Shown: positions 16,562-25,300 of the stretch, one piece after another
How positions within the stretch are numbered: position 1 is the stretch's first letter
Layout: each line of letters starts with the position of its first letter
Assembly: GCA_009377445.1 (NCBI GenBank)
Contig: WHUA01000001.1
Coordinates: 1-64,000, forward strand
DNA: 64,000 bases
Source of the DNA: Alphaproteobacteria bacterium
Lineage (GTDB): Bacteria > Pseudomonadota > Alphaproteobacteria > UBA8366
Reading direction: 5' to 3'
The notes under the pieces: generated by a model
Seen by the model: only the letters and a program-made list of their open reading frames with translations
What the model was told of the DNA's origin: nothing
Databases searched by the model: none
Made by a program: the position numbers and the translations under genes

Positions 16562-17404
16562 TCAGGCCGGAATGTCGCCCTCGATCGAGAGGCGGTGCAT
16601 CTCGCGGCGGAAGCCGTGATAGTCGTTGACGGCGAGGTGCTGCACGGCGCGATTGTCCCAGATCGTGAAGGTGCCCGCCTGCCAGCGGTAGCGGCAGGTG
16701 AATTCCGGGCGCTCCTTGTGGCGGAACAGGAACTCGAGCAGCGGGCGGCTCTCTTCCTCCGTCCAACCGTCGAAGCGCACCGTGTGCAGCGCGTTGACGT
16801 AGAGCGCCTTGCGCCCGGTCATGGGATGCGTCCGCACCACCGGGTGGACGCCTTGCAGGTTCATCTTGTCCTGGCCGACGAGCTTCACGCTCTTATAGGC
16901 GTTTCCGGCCGCCCGGCCGCCGCCCTTGCGATGCGCGGCGCTGTTGATCGCGCGCAGGCCGTGCAGCGCCGCCTTCATGCCGTCCGACAGCGCGTCATAG
17001 GCGAGATGCATGTTGGCGAAAAGCGTGTCGCCACCGTAGGGCGGGACCTCCACGGAATAGAGCACCGTCGCCATCGGCGGGCGCTCGGTGTAGGTGGTGT
17101 CGGAATGCCAGCCCTCGCCGAAGTTCGTCGTTTCTTGCGGCTCCTTAACGACCGCGAAGACGTGCGGCTCTTCCGGCAGCCCCTCGGCGAAGGGATAGAA
17201 GCCGACGCGGCCGAAATTCTCCGCGATCTCCACCAGCGCCTTCGGGCCGAGATTATGAGACGGGAAGGACAGAACGAGCCGGTCGCGAAACGCCACCCTG
17301 ATCTCGTTCCAGGTTTCCGCGTCCGCGCGCAGCAGGTCGACATCGCGCACCTCCGCGCCAAGGGCGCCGGCGAGCGGGACGACGGTGATCTTACGGTAGG
17401 CCAT
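16562..17404 (-). CDS. TauD-type 2-oxoglutarate-dependent dioxygenase
   Basis: A 280-residue third member of the TauD/TfdA superfamily in the window, closer to taurine dioxygenases than to the other two. The iron ligands are His100-x-Asp102 (GEGWHSDTTY) and His256 (WDNRAVQHLA), with the downstream Arg in REMHRLSI. It has the typical HPVVRTHPMTGRKALYVN block. The family oxidises sulfonates or other anionic small molecules, releasing an aldehyde. A weak GGCGGA precedes the ATG. It lies upstream of the GMC dehydrogenase gene on the same strand and downstream of the double-hairpin repeat. Confidence 0.9.
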   Translation of the reverse strand: MAYRKITVVPLAGALGAEVRDVDLLRADAETWNEIRVAFRDRLVLSFPSHNLGPKALVEIAENFGRVGFYPFAEGLPEEPHVFAVVKEPQETTNFGEGWHSDTTYTERPPMATVLYSVEVPPYGGDTLFANMHLAYDALSDGMKAALHGLRAINSAAHRKGGGRAAGNAYKSVKLVGQDKMNLQGVHPVVRTHPMTGRKALYVNALHTVRFDGWTEEESRPLLEFLFRHKERPEFTCRYRWQAGTFTIWDNRAVQHLAVNDYHGFRREMHRLSIEGDIPA

Positions 17405-17499
17405 GCGATGTCCGCCGATTGCAGCTTTGCCGGTGCCGGCGCGGCATTGGCGCCGGCGCACAACTATACGCAAATCCGCAAGACCGCGCGATTCGGGCG

Positions 17500-17602
17500 C
17501 TAGAGCAACCTGCGTCCTATCGGACGCAGGTTGCTCTAGCCTTTTAAGATAGATCAATTTACCTGCAATCAGGTGATTCCACCTGATTGCAAATTGATCT
17601 AG
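17500..17602 (-). repeat. double-hairpin intergenic repeat, copy 1
   Basis: A 103-bp element bounded by CTAG at both ends. Read on the minus strand, hairpin 1 (arms built on TAGATCAATT and GCAATCAGGTG) is followed by a TCTTAAAAGG linker and hairpin 2, with perfect 16-bp arms (AGAGCAACCTGCGTCC). The element's first CTAG overlaps the TAG stop codon of tonB. A second copy at 54334-54440 has the same orientation relative to its upstream gene, differing by one 4-base insertion and a few substitutions. Its ends, CTAGATCAATTTG and CTAGAGCAACCTG, are imperfect inverted repeats, as in a small non-autonomous mobile element. Confidence 0.85.
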
Positions 17603-18465
17603 CGAAGGAGGAATTGCACCGGCACGACGAGCTCCAGCCGCGCTTGGCTCATGCTGTCCGGCATCTGCGGCAAGGGCTGGGCGCGCTGGACCATTTCCTC
17701 GACCTCATGGTCGAGGATGTCGTATCCCGATCCCTTCTGGATACGGAAGTCGAGCACCCGGCCTTCGCGGTCCATGACGAAGTACAGCAGGGTCGTCCCT
17801 TCCATGCGGCGGAGCCGGGCGCTCCGCGGATATTCCTTGTGCTTCTCCAGCCAGGCCTGGAGGACGGCCATGTAGTCGACAACCTCTCCCGGATTGCCGC
17901 CGCCGGTTGTGTCGTTGGCGTTGCCGGCATTCGGGCTGACCTGCACGCCGGCTTTTCCGTTCACGCCGGCCACCGAAGGCTTGACGCTCGCGACCTGCTT
18001 CTCGGGCTCGCGAGGAGGCGTCTTCTCAAGAACCGGCTTCGGCTCGGCGCGCTTCTTCGGGGGCTCGGGAACGGGGGGCTTAGGCTTGGGCGGCGGCACC
18101 ATGGCGGGCTGCGGAACCGGCTCGACCGGCTTTGGCTCGGGTTCCGGCACCTGCCTGTCTTCGTTGAGCGCGACGTCGGGCTGTTCGGGCGGCGGTGGCT
18201 CCACCGCTTCCGGCTGCGCCTTCGGCTCCTCGGGCCGTTCCTCTTTTTCGACCGGGGCCTCGGTTTCGGCAACGGCCCCGGCCGCCCCGCCGGCCGGGCC
18301 GAGAGACACCTCGATTCCCCCGATGCCGGCGCTGCGCGCGCTCGACGCGACAGATTGCCGCAGCATCACCGCGGCAAGTCCGGCATGGATGAGGACGGCC
18401 GCACCGACCGCCACAAGCCAGTGCCTGACCGGCGACCTCATCGCGCGACGTCCGGAACCGTCCAT
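17599..18465 (-). CDS. tonB: TonB-family energy-transducing protein
   Basis: A 288-residue protein with the full TonB layout: a short cytoplasmic N-terminus, one signal-anchor helix (HWLVAVGAAVLIHAGLAAVML, including the His that is functionally important in TonB), a periplasmic Pro/Lys/Glu-rich spanning region at about 65-165, and a C-terminal TonB domain (EYPRSARLRRMEGTTLLYFVMDREG). It couples inner-membrane proton-motive force to outer-membrane receptors. Neither exbB/exbD nor a receptor gene is adjacent. The start is uncertain: I chose an ATG 24 bases upstream of the one nearest the helix. The stop codon is embedded in the repeat element. Confidence 0.88.
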   Translation of the reverse strand: MDGSGRRAMRSPVRHWLVAVGAAVLIHAGLAAVMLRQSVASSARSAGIGGIEVSLGPAGGAAGAVAETEAPVEKEERPEEPKAQPEAVEPPPPEQPDVALNEDRQVPEPEPKPVEPVPQPAMVPPPKPKPPVPEPPKKRAEPKPVLEKTPPREPEKQVASVKPSVAGVNGKAGVQVSPNAGNANDTTGGGNPGEVVDYMAVLQAWLEKHKEYPRSARLRRMEGTTLLYFVMDREGRVLDFRIQKGSGYDILDHEVEEMVQRAQPLPQMPDSMSQARLELVVPVQFLLR

Positions 18466-18625
18466 AGACCCGACATTTCCTTCATTGCGGCACGCATCCA
18501 TCGCGCCCGCCAAGGTGAGAACGAGTGTCAATCTCATTGATATCCGACGATTTTGCAAGCCCCCTTCCGCATGACCGCGCTGCGCCCCGGGGTTGCCCGG
18601 CATCCGGGCGGATGTTAGACAGCCG

Positions 18626-18739
18626 CCGTCACTGGGGAGTAGCCGCCTCCGACTTCAGGAGGGGATGCGTCAACAGGCTTGGCCTTCGGGCCATGGCGTA
18701 TCCGGCCAGTGTGCATGGCGAGACCTTTGGCTTTGACGG
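18626..18739 (+). promoter_or_regulatory. yybP-ykoY (Mn2+) riboswitch
   Basis: The region carries the two conserved loops of the manganese-sensing aptamer: CTGGGGAGTAGCC (18632-18644) and GGCGAGACCTTTG (18717-18729). Closing-stem halves CCGTCA (18626-18631) and TGACGG (18734-18739) are exactly complementary. Downstream, GGGTCGGGCGG (18750-18760) can pair with CCGCCCGGCCC (18782-18792) next to the start region, so control is probably translational, with no poly-U terminator seen. It precedes a UPF0016 gene, a known partner of this riboswitch class. Confidence 0.88.
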
Positions 18740-18806
18740 TCCCAACCCTGGGTCGGGCGGTCCGTCGAGCCATAGGGTATGCCGCCCGGCCCAGTCAGGA
18801 CTTCCC

Positions 18807-19397
18807 GTGGATGTCTTCCTCATCTCGACCGCCGTGGTCGCCGTCGCCGAGATCGGCGACAAGACCCAGCTTCTGGCGCTCATGCTGGTCGCCCGCTTCG
18901 GGAAGCCGGCGCCGATCATCGCCGGCATCGCGCTCGCCACGCTGGTCAATCATGCGGCGGCGGCGCTGCTCGGCGCCTCCGCCGCGAGCCTGATCGAAGG
19001 GGCCAGCCTGCGCTGGATCGTCGGCGCGTCATTCCTTGCGATGGCGGCCTGGGCGCTTGTTCCCGACAGGATGGGCGAGGGAAGCGGCCGGTGCGACCGC
19101 CTGGGCGCCTTCGGCGCGACGCTCGTGTCCTTCTTTCTCGTCGAGATCGGCGACAAGACGCAGATCGCCACCGTCGCCCTGGCGGCGCGCCACGACGCCA
19201 TCCTCTGGGTGACGGCCGGAACGACGCTCGGCATGCTGGCCGCCAACGCGCCTGTCGTCATGCTGGGAAAGCTGGCGGCGGACCGCCTGCCGCTCAAGGC
19301 GATACGGATCGGCGCGGCGGCGGTGTTCGCAGTATTGGGCGCCGTCACGCTGTACGAGCCGATGAGTTCGCTGATCGCCGGAGCCGTGGCCCGGTAG
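18807..19397 (+). CDS. TMEM165/GDT1 (UPF0016) family manganese exporter
   Basis: A 196-residue integral membrane protein of six predicted helices in two repeats. Each repeat has the family signature EIGDKTQ: VAEIGDKTQLLA near residue 14 and LVEIGDKTQIAT near residue 113. These acidic helices carry divalent cations, and the bacterial members (MneA/Mnx) export Mn2+. The Mn2+ riboswitch immediately upstream supports that role. I chose the GTG because the first EIGDKTQ helix begins there, with CAGGA nine bases before it; the frame is open further upstream, but through the riboswitch. A strong terminator follows. Confidence 0.92.
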   Translation: MDVFLISTAVVAVAEIGDKTQLLALMLVARFGKPAPIIAGIALATLVNHAAAALLGASAASLIEGASLRWIVGASFLAMAAWALVPDRMGEGSGRCDRLGAFGATLVSFFLVEIGDKTQIATVALAARHDAILWVTAGTTLGMLAANAPVVMLGKLAADRLPLKAIRIGAAAVFAVLGAVTLYEPMSSLIAGAVAR

Positions 19398-19518
19398 CCG
19401 AATGTCGGGAACACCGTCGCGCAGCCGCCGTTTGTTTGACGGACGGCCCATACGCCCCCGGACGCCCCCTGGACGCCCATGTCTTGAAAACCGCCCATGG
19501 CTCGAAAGCCAACGGTTT

Positions 19519-19555
19519 CCGCCCGGCAGCCCACCGCTGCCGGGCGGCATTTTCT
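19519..19555 (+). terminator. intrinsic terminator after the UPF0016 gene
   Basis: Perfect 12-bp arms, CCGCCCGGCAGC (19519-19530) and GCTGCCGGGCGG (19536-19547), with a 5-base loop are followed by CATTTTCT. It lies 120 bases after the stop of the exporter gene and faces the convergent histidine kinase gene. Confidence 0.7.
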
Positions 19556-19615
19556 CCGGCACGCCCGGATCGACGGAAAATTTGCGAAAGCGCCGATGGA
19601 CGGATGCCTTGCGCC

Positions 19616-21511
19616 CTACCCGGCTTCCCGCCGCTGGTCCGGGTGATCGGAGCCGTGCTGCTGCCCGACCAGCCGCGCGACCGCTTCGACCGCCTCGCGC
19701 TGCTGGAACGGCTTGCCGACGATCGCCGCATTCCGGAATGCAAGCGGCAGGTTTTGCCGCCCGTATCCCGTGACGAAGGCGAACGCGGTATTCCGAAACG
19801 CCAGCGCCACGGCGATCTCGTCGACCGGATGGCCCGCCAGATTCGCATCGAGAAGCGCGGCGTCGAACGTCTCCGCCTTGATGAGCCGCATCGCTTCTTC
19901 CGTGCTGCGCGCCACAGCCACATCGTCGCAGCCCGCATCCGTCAAGGCGTCCTCGATGACCATCGCGACCAAGGGCTCGTCTTCGACGACTAGCAGCCGC
20001 ATCCCGCTCAGCACCCTTCCTGCGCTCGATGGCGCGGGGGAATCGTCGGGCCCGGTCGCTTGCCGCGCGATGATGGCGTCGGCGTCACCTTGAAGATTGC
20101 TCGCCAGCGGCAAGGTGAACGTGCAAACGACACCGCGTCCGCGGTACCGGATCGATGCCTCGCCGCCATGCGAGCGCACGGTGTGCTCGATGAGGATGGA
20201 GCCGAAGCCCCGCGCGGCCGGCGCCTTCACCCGCGGCCCGCCGCTTTCGGTCCAGTGCAAACGCAGCGAGTGCCCGCCTTCGGTTTCCAGCGTCCAGGTC
20301 AGCGCGAGCTTTCCCTCGGGAACGGTCAGCGCGCCGTGCTTCCGCGCGTTCGTGCCCAGCTCGTGGAGGATCAGCGCGACCTGCAGCGCCTGTTGCGCGT
20401 TCATGAACACCTTCGGGCCGGAAAAGGAAATTCGGTCGTTCTCCACGCCGTTCAGCAATACCTGTTCCCTGGCGAGCTGGCCGAAATCGGCGCCGCGCCC
20501 GGCGTTTTCGTAAAGGCTGCCGTGCGCCCGGGCCACGGCCTGCAGCCGGCCGCTGAAGCTGGCGACGAAATCGGCCGGGCTGCTCGCGCGGCGATGGGTT
20601 TGCGCGGCGATCGATTGAATGATCGCCAAGGTGTTCTTCACGCGGTGATGAAGCTCGTGAATAAGGATTTCACGTTCGTTTTCGACCTGTTTCCGGTCCG
20701 TGATGTCGACGAGCATGTTGATCGCGCCGACGAGCTTCCCGCCGTCGCCGAACAGCGGCGTGGGGTAGGCCAGGAACGGAAACCGGCGCCCGTCGGGACG
20801 TTCGCCGACCGCCTCCGCAGCGATGATGGCACGCCGCTCCTTGATGGCCGTGGCCATCGGACATTGATCATGCGGCAGCGGCGTGCCGTCCGGCCGGTAG
20901 AGGCGCCACGACACGCACCATTTGTCGCTGCCGAGTTGCGGCCGGCGGCCCGCCAGGGTCACCGCGGCCTCGTTGCAGAACGTGATCCGTCCCGCCGCGT
21001 CGGTGGTGTAGACGGCGGCCGGCAAGGCGTTCAGCAGGGTGTGCTGTTGTGCTTCCTTGGCACTCAACGCCTCATGCGCCTGCGTGCGCTCCGTGATGTC
21101 GAGCAGGCAGTTCAATGCCCCCTGCAGCGTCCCCGCATCGTCGAACACCGGCTCGATGTTCGCCAGCGCGACGATTCTGGTGCCGTCCGGCCGCTCGATG
21201 ACGACCGTCCGATCGCGGGCCGGCACGCCGGTCCGCAGCACTTCGGCCATAGGCGTCCGATCGTGCGGCAGGAGGCTGCCATCCATCCGGTAAAGCTTGA
21301 AGCTTCCGCAGAAACGCTCAGTGCCGTCGCCGACTCCGGGCGTTCGCCCCCACAAGGCCGCGGCGCGGCCGTTGAATTGCAGGATTCGCCCGTCCAGGTC
21401 GCAGCAATATACCGCGATGGGGAGCGCTTCCATCCACTGGCCGGAAGCCAGATGGCGCTGGAACGCCAAAGGCAGCCGGACCGAATCCAGTGGGGTGTCC
21501 AGGCTGTCCAT
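19616..21511 (-). CDS. HWE-family hybrid sensor histidine kinase with two PAS domains and receiver
   Basis: A 631-residue soluble protein. Two PAS domains (about 25-140 and 155-272) are followed by the HWE/HisKA_2 phosphoacceptor segment ELHHRVKNTLA (His289), an HATPase region with HELGTNARKHGAL, and the HWTESGG motif giving the WxE signature of the HWE family. A C-terminal receiver contains VVEDEPLVAMVIEDAL, the phosphorylatable Asp in ALLDANLAG, and VGKPFQ. There is no transmembrane segment, so it senses a cytoplasmic signal. GGGAGG lies ten bases before the chosen ATG. The receiver may serve as a phosphate sink. No DNA-binding partner gene is adjacent. Confidence 0.9.
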   Translation of the reverse strand: MDSLDTPLDSVRLPLAFQRHLASGQWMEALPIAVYCCDLDGRILQFNGRAAALWGRTPGVGDGTERFCGSFKLYRMDGSLLPHDRTPMAEVLRTGVPARDRTVVIERPDGTRIVALANIEPVFDDAGTLQGALNCLLDITERTQAHEALSAKEAQQHTLLNALPAAVYTTDAAGRITFCNEAAVTLAGRRPQLGSDKWCVSWRLYRPDGTPLPHDQCPMATAIKERRAIIAAEAVGERPDGRRFPFLAYPTPLFGDGGKLVGAINMLVDITDRKQVENEREILIHELHHRVKNTLAIIQSIAAQTHRRASSPADFVASFSGRLQAVARAHGSLYENAGRGADFGQLAREQVLLNGVENDRISFSGPKVFMNAQQALQVALILHELGTNARKHGALTVPEGKLALTWTLETEGGHSLRLHWTESGGPRVKAPAARGFGSILIEHTVRSHGGEASIRYRGRGVVCTFTLPLASNLQGDADAIIARQATGPDDSPAPSSAGRVLSGMRLLVVEDEPLVAMVIEDALTDAGCDDVAVARSTEEAMRLIKAETFDAALLDANLAGHPVDEIAVALAFRNTAFAFVTGYGRQNLPLAFRNAAIVGKPFQQREAVEAVARLVGQQHGSDHPDQRREAG

Positions 21512-21581
21512 CCGGCATTGTCCTCCCGCACGCAAAGTTGCCCTTGGCACCCTAACGCCCGGCTGCCCGGCGCAGTTCCAT

Positions 21582-21646
21582 GGGCGGAAACGACGGGCGG
21601 AAACGACGGGCGGAAACGACGGGCGGAAACGACGGGCGGAAACGAC
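21582..21646. repeat. five perfect 13-bp tandem repeats
   Basis: The unit GGGCGGAAACGAC occurs five times without variation. The array ends at the last base of the hibernation-factor stop codon (21646) and lies 70 bases upstream of the histidine kinase start. On the minus strand the unit reads GTCGTTTCCGCCC. Exact identity among copies implies recent expansion or slippage. It has no spacer structure and is not a CRISPR array. Confidence 0.9.
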
Positions 21647-22224
21647 TAAGCGGAGGGATTGGGATCCAATTGCATGGGCCGGATATGCTTTACGGTCGTC
21701 GCTTGCGGGCCTATCGGGCTTTCGTCGCTCACCACGACCAACTCGACCGGCTCGCCTTCAGCGAGCTTTTCGAAATCCGTGCCGACGACGCTGTTGCGAT
21801 GGAAATACACTTCGCGGCCATCCGTCGTGCCGATGAAGCCGTGATCGGCGAAGGTCCGCAAGACGCGGCCTTGGAGGGCGGCATTCGGCGTCTTCACATC
21901 GCCGCGGAGCTTACGGGAATACCCCTCCAATTGCCGCTGCATTGCGTCGAACGCGTCGCGCACCACGATATATGGGTCGAAATGGCCTCCGTCGTCGCCG
22001 GGATCGCGGCTGACCACCAGCTCCTTGCCCGGCACCCGCACCTCGATCCGGACACGATAGGCCAGCGCCTTCGCCCGGCTGCGGTGCGGCGCCTCGACCG
22101 CCACCCGGCAGCTTATGATGCGATCGAAGTAGCGGTGAAGCTTGTCGACGCGCACGCGGATCCTTCGTTCGAGGTTGGCGGAAGCGGCGACGTTGTGGAA
22201 CGCGATCTCGAGCGGGACTTGCAT
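21646..22224 (-). CDS. ribosome hibernation factor fused to a cold-shock domain
   Basis: A 192-residue two-domain protein. Residues 1-100 fit the HPF/RaiA (sigma-54 modulation) fold: PLEIAFHNV at the start and FDPYIVVRDAFDAMQRQLEGY at the end. Residues about 117-185 form a cold-shock-type OB fold (GRVLRTFADHGFIGT, then VYFHRNSV in place of VFVH). The family binds the 30S subunit and silences ribosomes; the added domain may bind RNA. I chose the ATG with GAGG seven bases upstream over a GTG two codons earlier. The array of 13-bp repeats follows the stop directly. Confidence 0.88.
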   Translation of the reverse strand: MQVPLEIAFHNVAASANLERRIRVRVDKLHRYFDRIISCRVAVEAPHRSRAKALAYRVRIEVRVPGKELVVSRDPGDDGGHFDPYIVVRDAFDAMQRQLEGYSRKLRGDVKTPNAALQGRVLRTFADHGFIGTTDGREVYFHRNSVVGTDFEKLAEGEPVELVVVSDESPIGPQATTVKHIRPMQLDPNPSA

Positions 22225-22318
22225 CGGCACACCTCGGCATGGCTGTCAGGCTGGGCTGTCGCGGCCAAAGCCGTTGTTAGATCAACGCAAGCCCGCCGAG
22301 CGGGGTTCCGGGCCGCGG

Positions 22319-25300
22319 TCACGCGGCGGCAGCCCCCGCCCGCTTCCGCCCGAACCGGATCTCCAGCTTTCGTGCGAGAACGTAGAAGACGGGCGTGAGC
22401 ACCAGGCCGAAGAAGGTCACGCCGACCATGCCCCAGAACACCGCGACGCCGATCGCCTGCCGCATCTCCGCGCCGGCGCCGTGGGACAGGACCAACGGAA
22501 CGACGCCCATGATGAAGGCGAAGGAGGTCATGAGGATAGGACGCAGGCGGAGACGGCATGCGGCGATCGTCGCTTCGAGGGTGGATCGCCCTTGCCGTTC
22601 CAGGTCGCGCGCGAACTCGACGATGAGGATCGCGTTCTTCGAGGCGAGACCCGCCAGCACGAACAGGCTCACCTGCGTGAAAATGTTGTTGTCGGCGCCG
22701 AAGAAATAGACTCCGAAGATCGCCGAAAGAATGCTCATCGGCACGATCAGGATCACGGCGAGCGGCAGCGCCAGGCTCTCGTACTGGGCCGCGAGCACCA
22801 GAAACACCAGGAAGATGCAGAGCGGGAAAATGAAGGCCGCGGTATTGCCGGCGAGGATCTGCTGATAGGTCAGCTCCGTCCATTCGAAGGCCATGCCTTG
22901 TGGCAGGGTCTCGTCGAGGATGCGGGTGATCGCGTCCTGCGCCTGGCCGCTGGAATAGCCGGGCGCGGGATTGCCGGTGAGGTCCGCGGAGCGGAAGCCG
23001 TTGAACCGCATCGCGGTCTCGGGCCCGAAGCTCTCGCTGACCGTGAGGACGGAGCTCAGCGGCACCATGCTGCCGTCCGCGCTTCGCGTCCGCAGGTTCA
23101 GGATGTCGTCCGGCTGCGAGCGCAGGGCCGTGTCGGCCTGGGCAATCACCTGGTAGGTCCGACCGAACTGATTGAAGTCGTTGACGTACAATGATCCCAG
23201 ATAGATCTGCAGGGTGGCGAATACCTCGCTCACCGGAACGCCGAGCTGGTTGGCCTTGGTGCGGTCGAGCGTCACCTTGAGCTGCGGCGCGTCGACGTTG
23301 TAGCTCGTGAAGACGCCCGTCAGCTCCGGCGCGGCGCGCGCCTTCGCCACCACCTTGCTCATCGCCTGTTCCAACGCCTGGTATCCCTTGTCCGAGCGGT
23401 CCTCGACCTGCAGCTTGAAACCGCCGACGGTGCCGAGGCCGCTGACCGGGGGCGCCGGGAAGATGGCGATGAAGGCATCGTTGATCGCGGCGAACTTCTG
23501 CTGCAGCCGCGCGGCGATCGCGAAGCCGGAAAGGGCGGGATCCTCGCGCTCCTCGAAGGCGTCCAGCGTCACGAAAACGATGCCGGCGCTCGAGCTGTTG
23601 ACGAAGCCGTTGATCGAGAGGCCGGGGAATGCGACCGCGCCGGCAACGCCGTCCTCCGCGAGCGCGGTTTCCGACATTTTGCGGATCACCTCTTCCGTCC
23701 GCTCCAGCGTCGCGCCCTGCGGAAGCTGCGCGAAGCTCACCAGATACTGCTTGTCCTGCGACGGGACGAAGCCGCCCGGTACGAGCTGGAAGCCGTAATA
23801 GGTGAGGCCCAGCAAGCCGGCATAGAGCGCCATCATCACGCCCTTCCGGCCGATGAAACCGCCTACGCCGCGTTCGTAAAGGCGGCCCATTGCCCCGAAG
23901 CCTTTGTTGAAGCCCCGGAACAGCCAGCCGAATGCGAAGTCGATCGCTCTGGTCAGGAAGTCCTTCTTGGCGCCATGCGGCTGCAGCAGGATGGCCGCAA
24001 GCGCCGGGCTCAAGGTCAGCGAGTTGATCGTCGAGATGATCGTCGCGATGGCGATGGTCAGCGCGAACTGCTTGTAGAACATGCCGGTGAGGCCGCTGAT
24101 GAAGGCGATCGGCACGAACACGCCGGTTATCACCAGCGCCGTGGCGACGATCGGCCCCGTAACCTCCTTCATGGCGGCGACGGTGGCATCGTGCGGGCTC
24201 AGCCCTTCCTCGATGTTGCGTTCGACGTTTTCGACGACGACGATCGCATCGTCGACGACGATGCCGATCGCGAGGATCAGGCCGAAAAGCGACAGGACAT
24301 TGATCGAGAATCCGAATGCCAGCATCAGCGCGAAGGTGCCGACGATCGACACCGGGACCGCCAGGAGCGGAATGATCGAGGCCCGCCAGGTTTGCAGAAA
24401 GAGGATGACCACGAGGACGACGAGGCCGATCGCCTCGAGCAGTGTCTGGACGACCGACTTGATCGAATCCGAGACGAAGACGGTCGGGTCATAAACGATG
24501 CTGTAGTCGAGGCCTTCGGGGAAGCTTCGGCTGAGCTCGGCCATCGTCTTGCGCACATCGCTGGATATCTGCAGCGCGTTCGCGCCGGGCGAGGCGAAGA
24601 TCGGAATGGCCACCGCGGGCTTGTTGTCGAGCAGGGACCGAAGCGCGAACTGCTGGGCGTCCAGTTCTATCCGCGCCACGTCGCCGAGGCGCGTGATGGT
24701 GCCGTTCGCATCCCGCTTTATGACGATCTGCGAGAACTGCTCGGGCGAGGTGAGCCGGCCCTGGACGTTGATCGGCCGCTGCAGGACGACGTCGTCGCCG
24801 TAGGGCGGCCCGCCGATGGAGCCGCCGGCCACCTGGAGATTCTGCGCGCGGATGGCGGAGACCACATCGCCCGCCGTCATGTGGCGCTCGGCGATCTTCT
24901 CGGGATTGAGCCAGACCCGCATGGCGTAATCGCCCGATCCGAACATGCGGACCTGTCCGACGCCGGGAAGGCGGGCCAGGCGGTCCTTCACGTTTAGCAC
25001 GCCGTAGTTGCGCAGGTAGAGCATGTCGTAGCGCTCGTTCGGCGAGCGCAGGTGAACGACCATCGTGAGGTCGGGCGAGCTCTTCACCACGGTCACCCCG
25101 AGCTGGCGGGCCACCTCGGGCAGGCGCGGCAGCGCCTGGGAGACGCGGTTCTGCACCTTCTGCTGCGCCAGGTCCGGGTCGGTGCCGATCTCGAAGGTGA
25201 CGGTCAGGGTGAGATTGCCGTCCGTCGTCGCCAGCGAGTTCATGTAGAGCATGCCCTCGACGCCGTTGATCTGCTCCTCGAGCGGCGTCGCCACCGTCTC

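Noticed and set aside
16437..16766. 110-codon N-terminal extension of the GMC oxidoreductase
   Set aside because: The flavin-binding fold begins right after the GTG with a good Shine-Dalgarno; the extension overlaps the neighbouring dioxygenase gene in another frame.
21582..21646. Possible CRISPR-like array
   Set aside because: The 13-bp units are directly adjacent with no spacers, and no cas gene is present.
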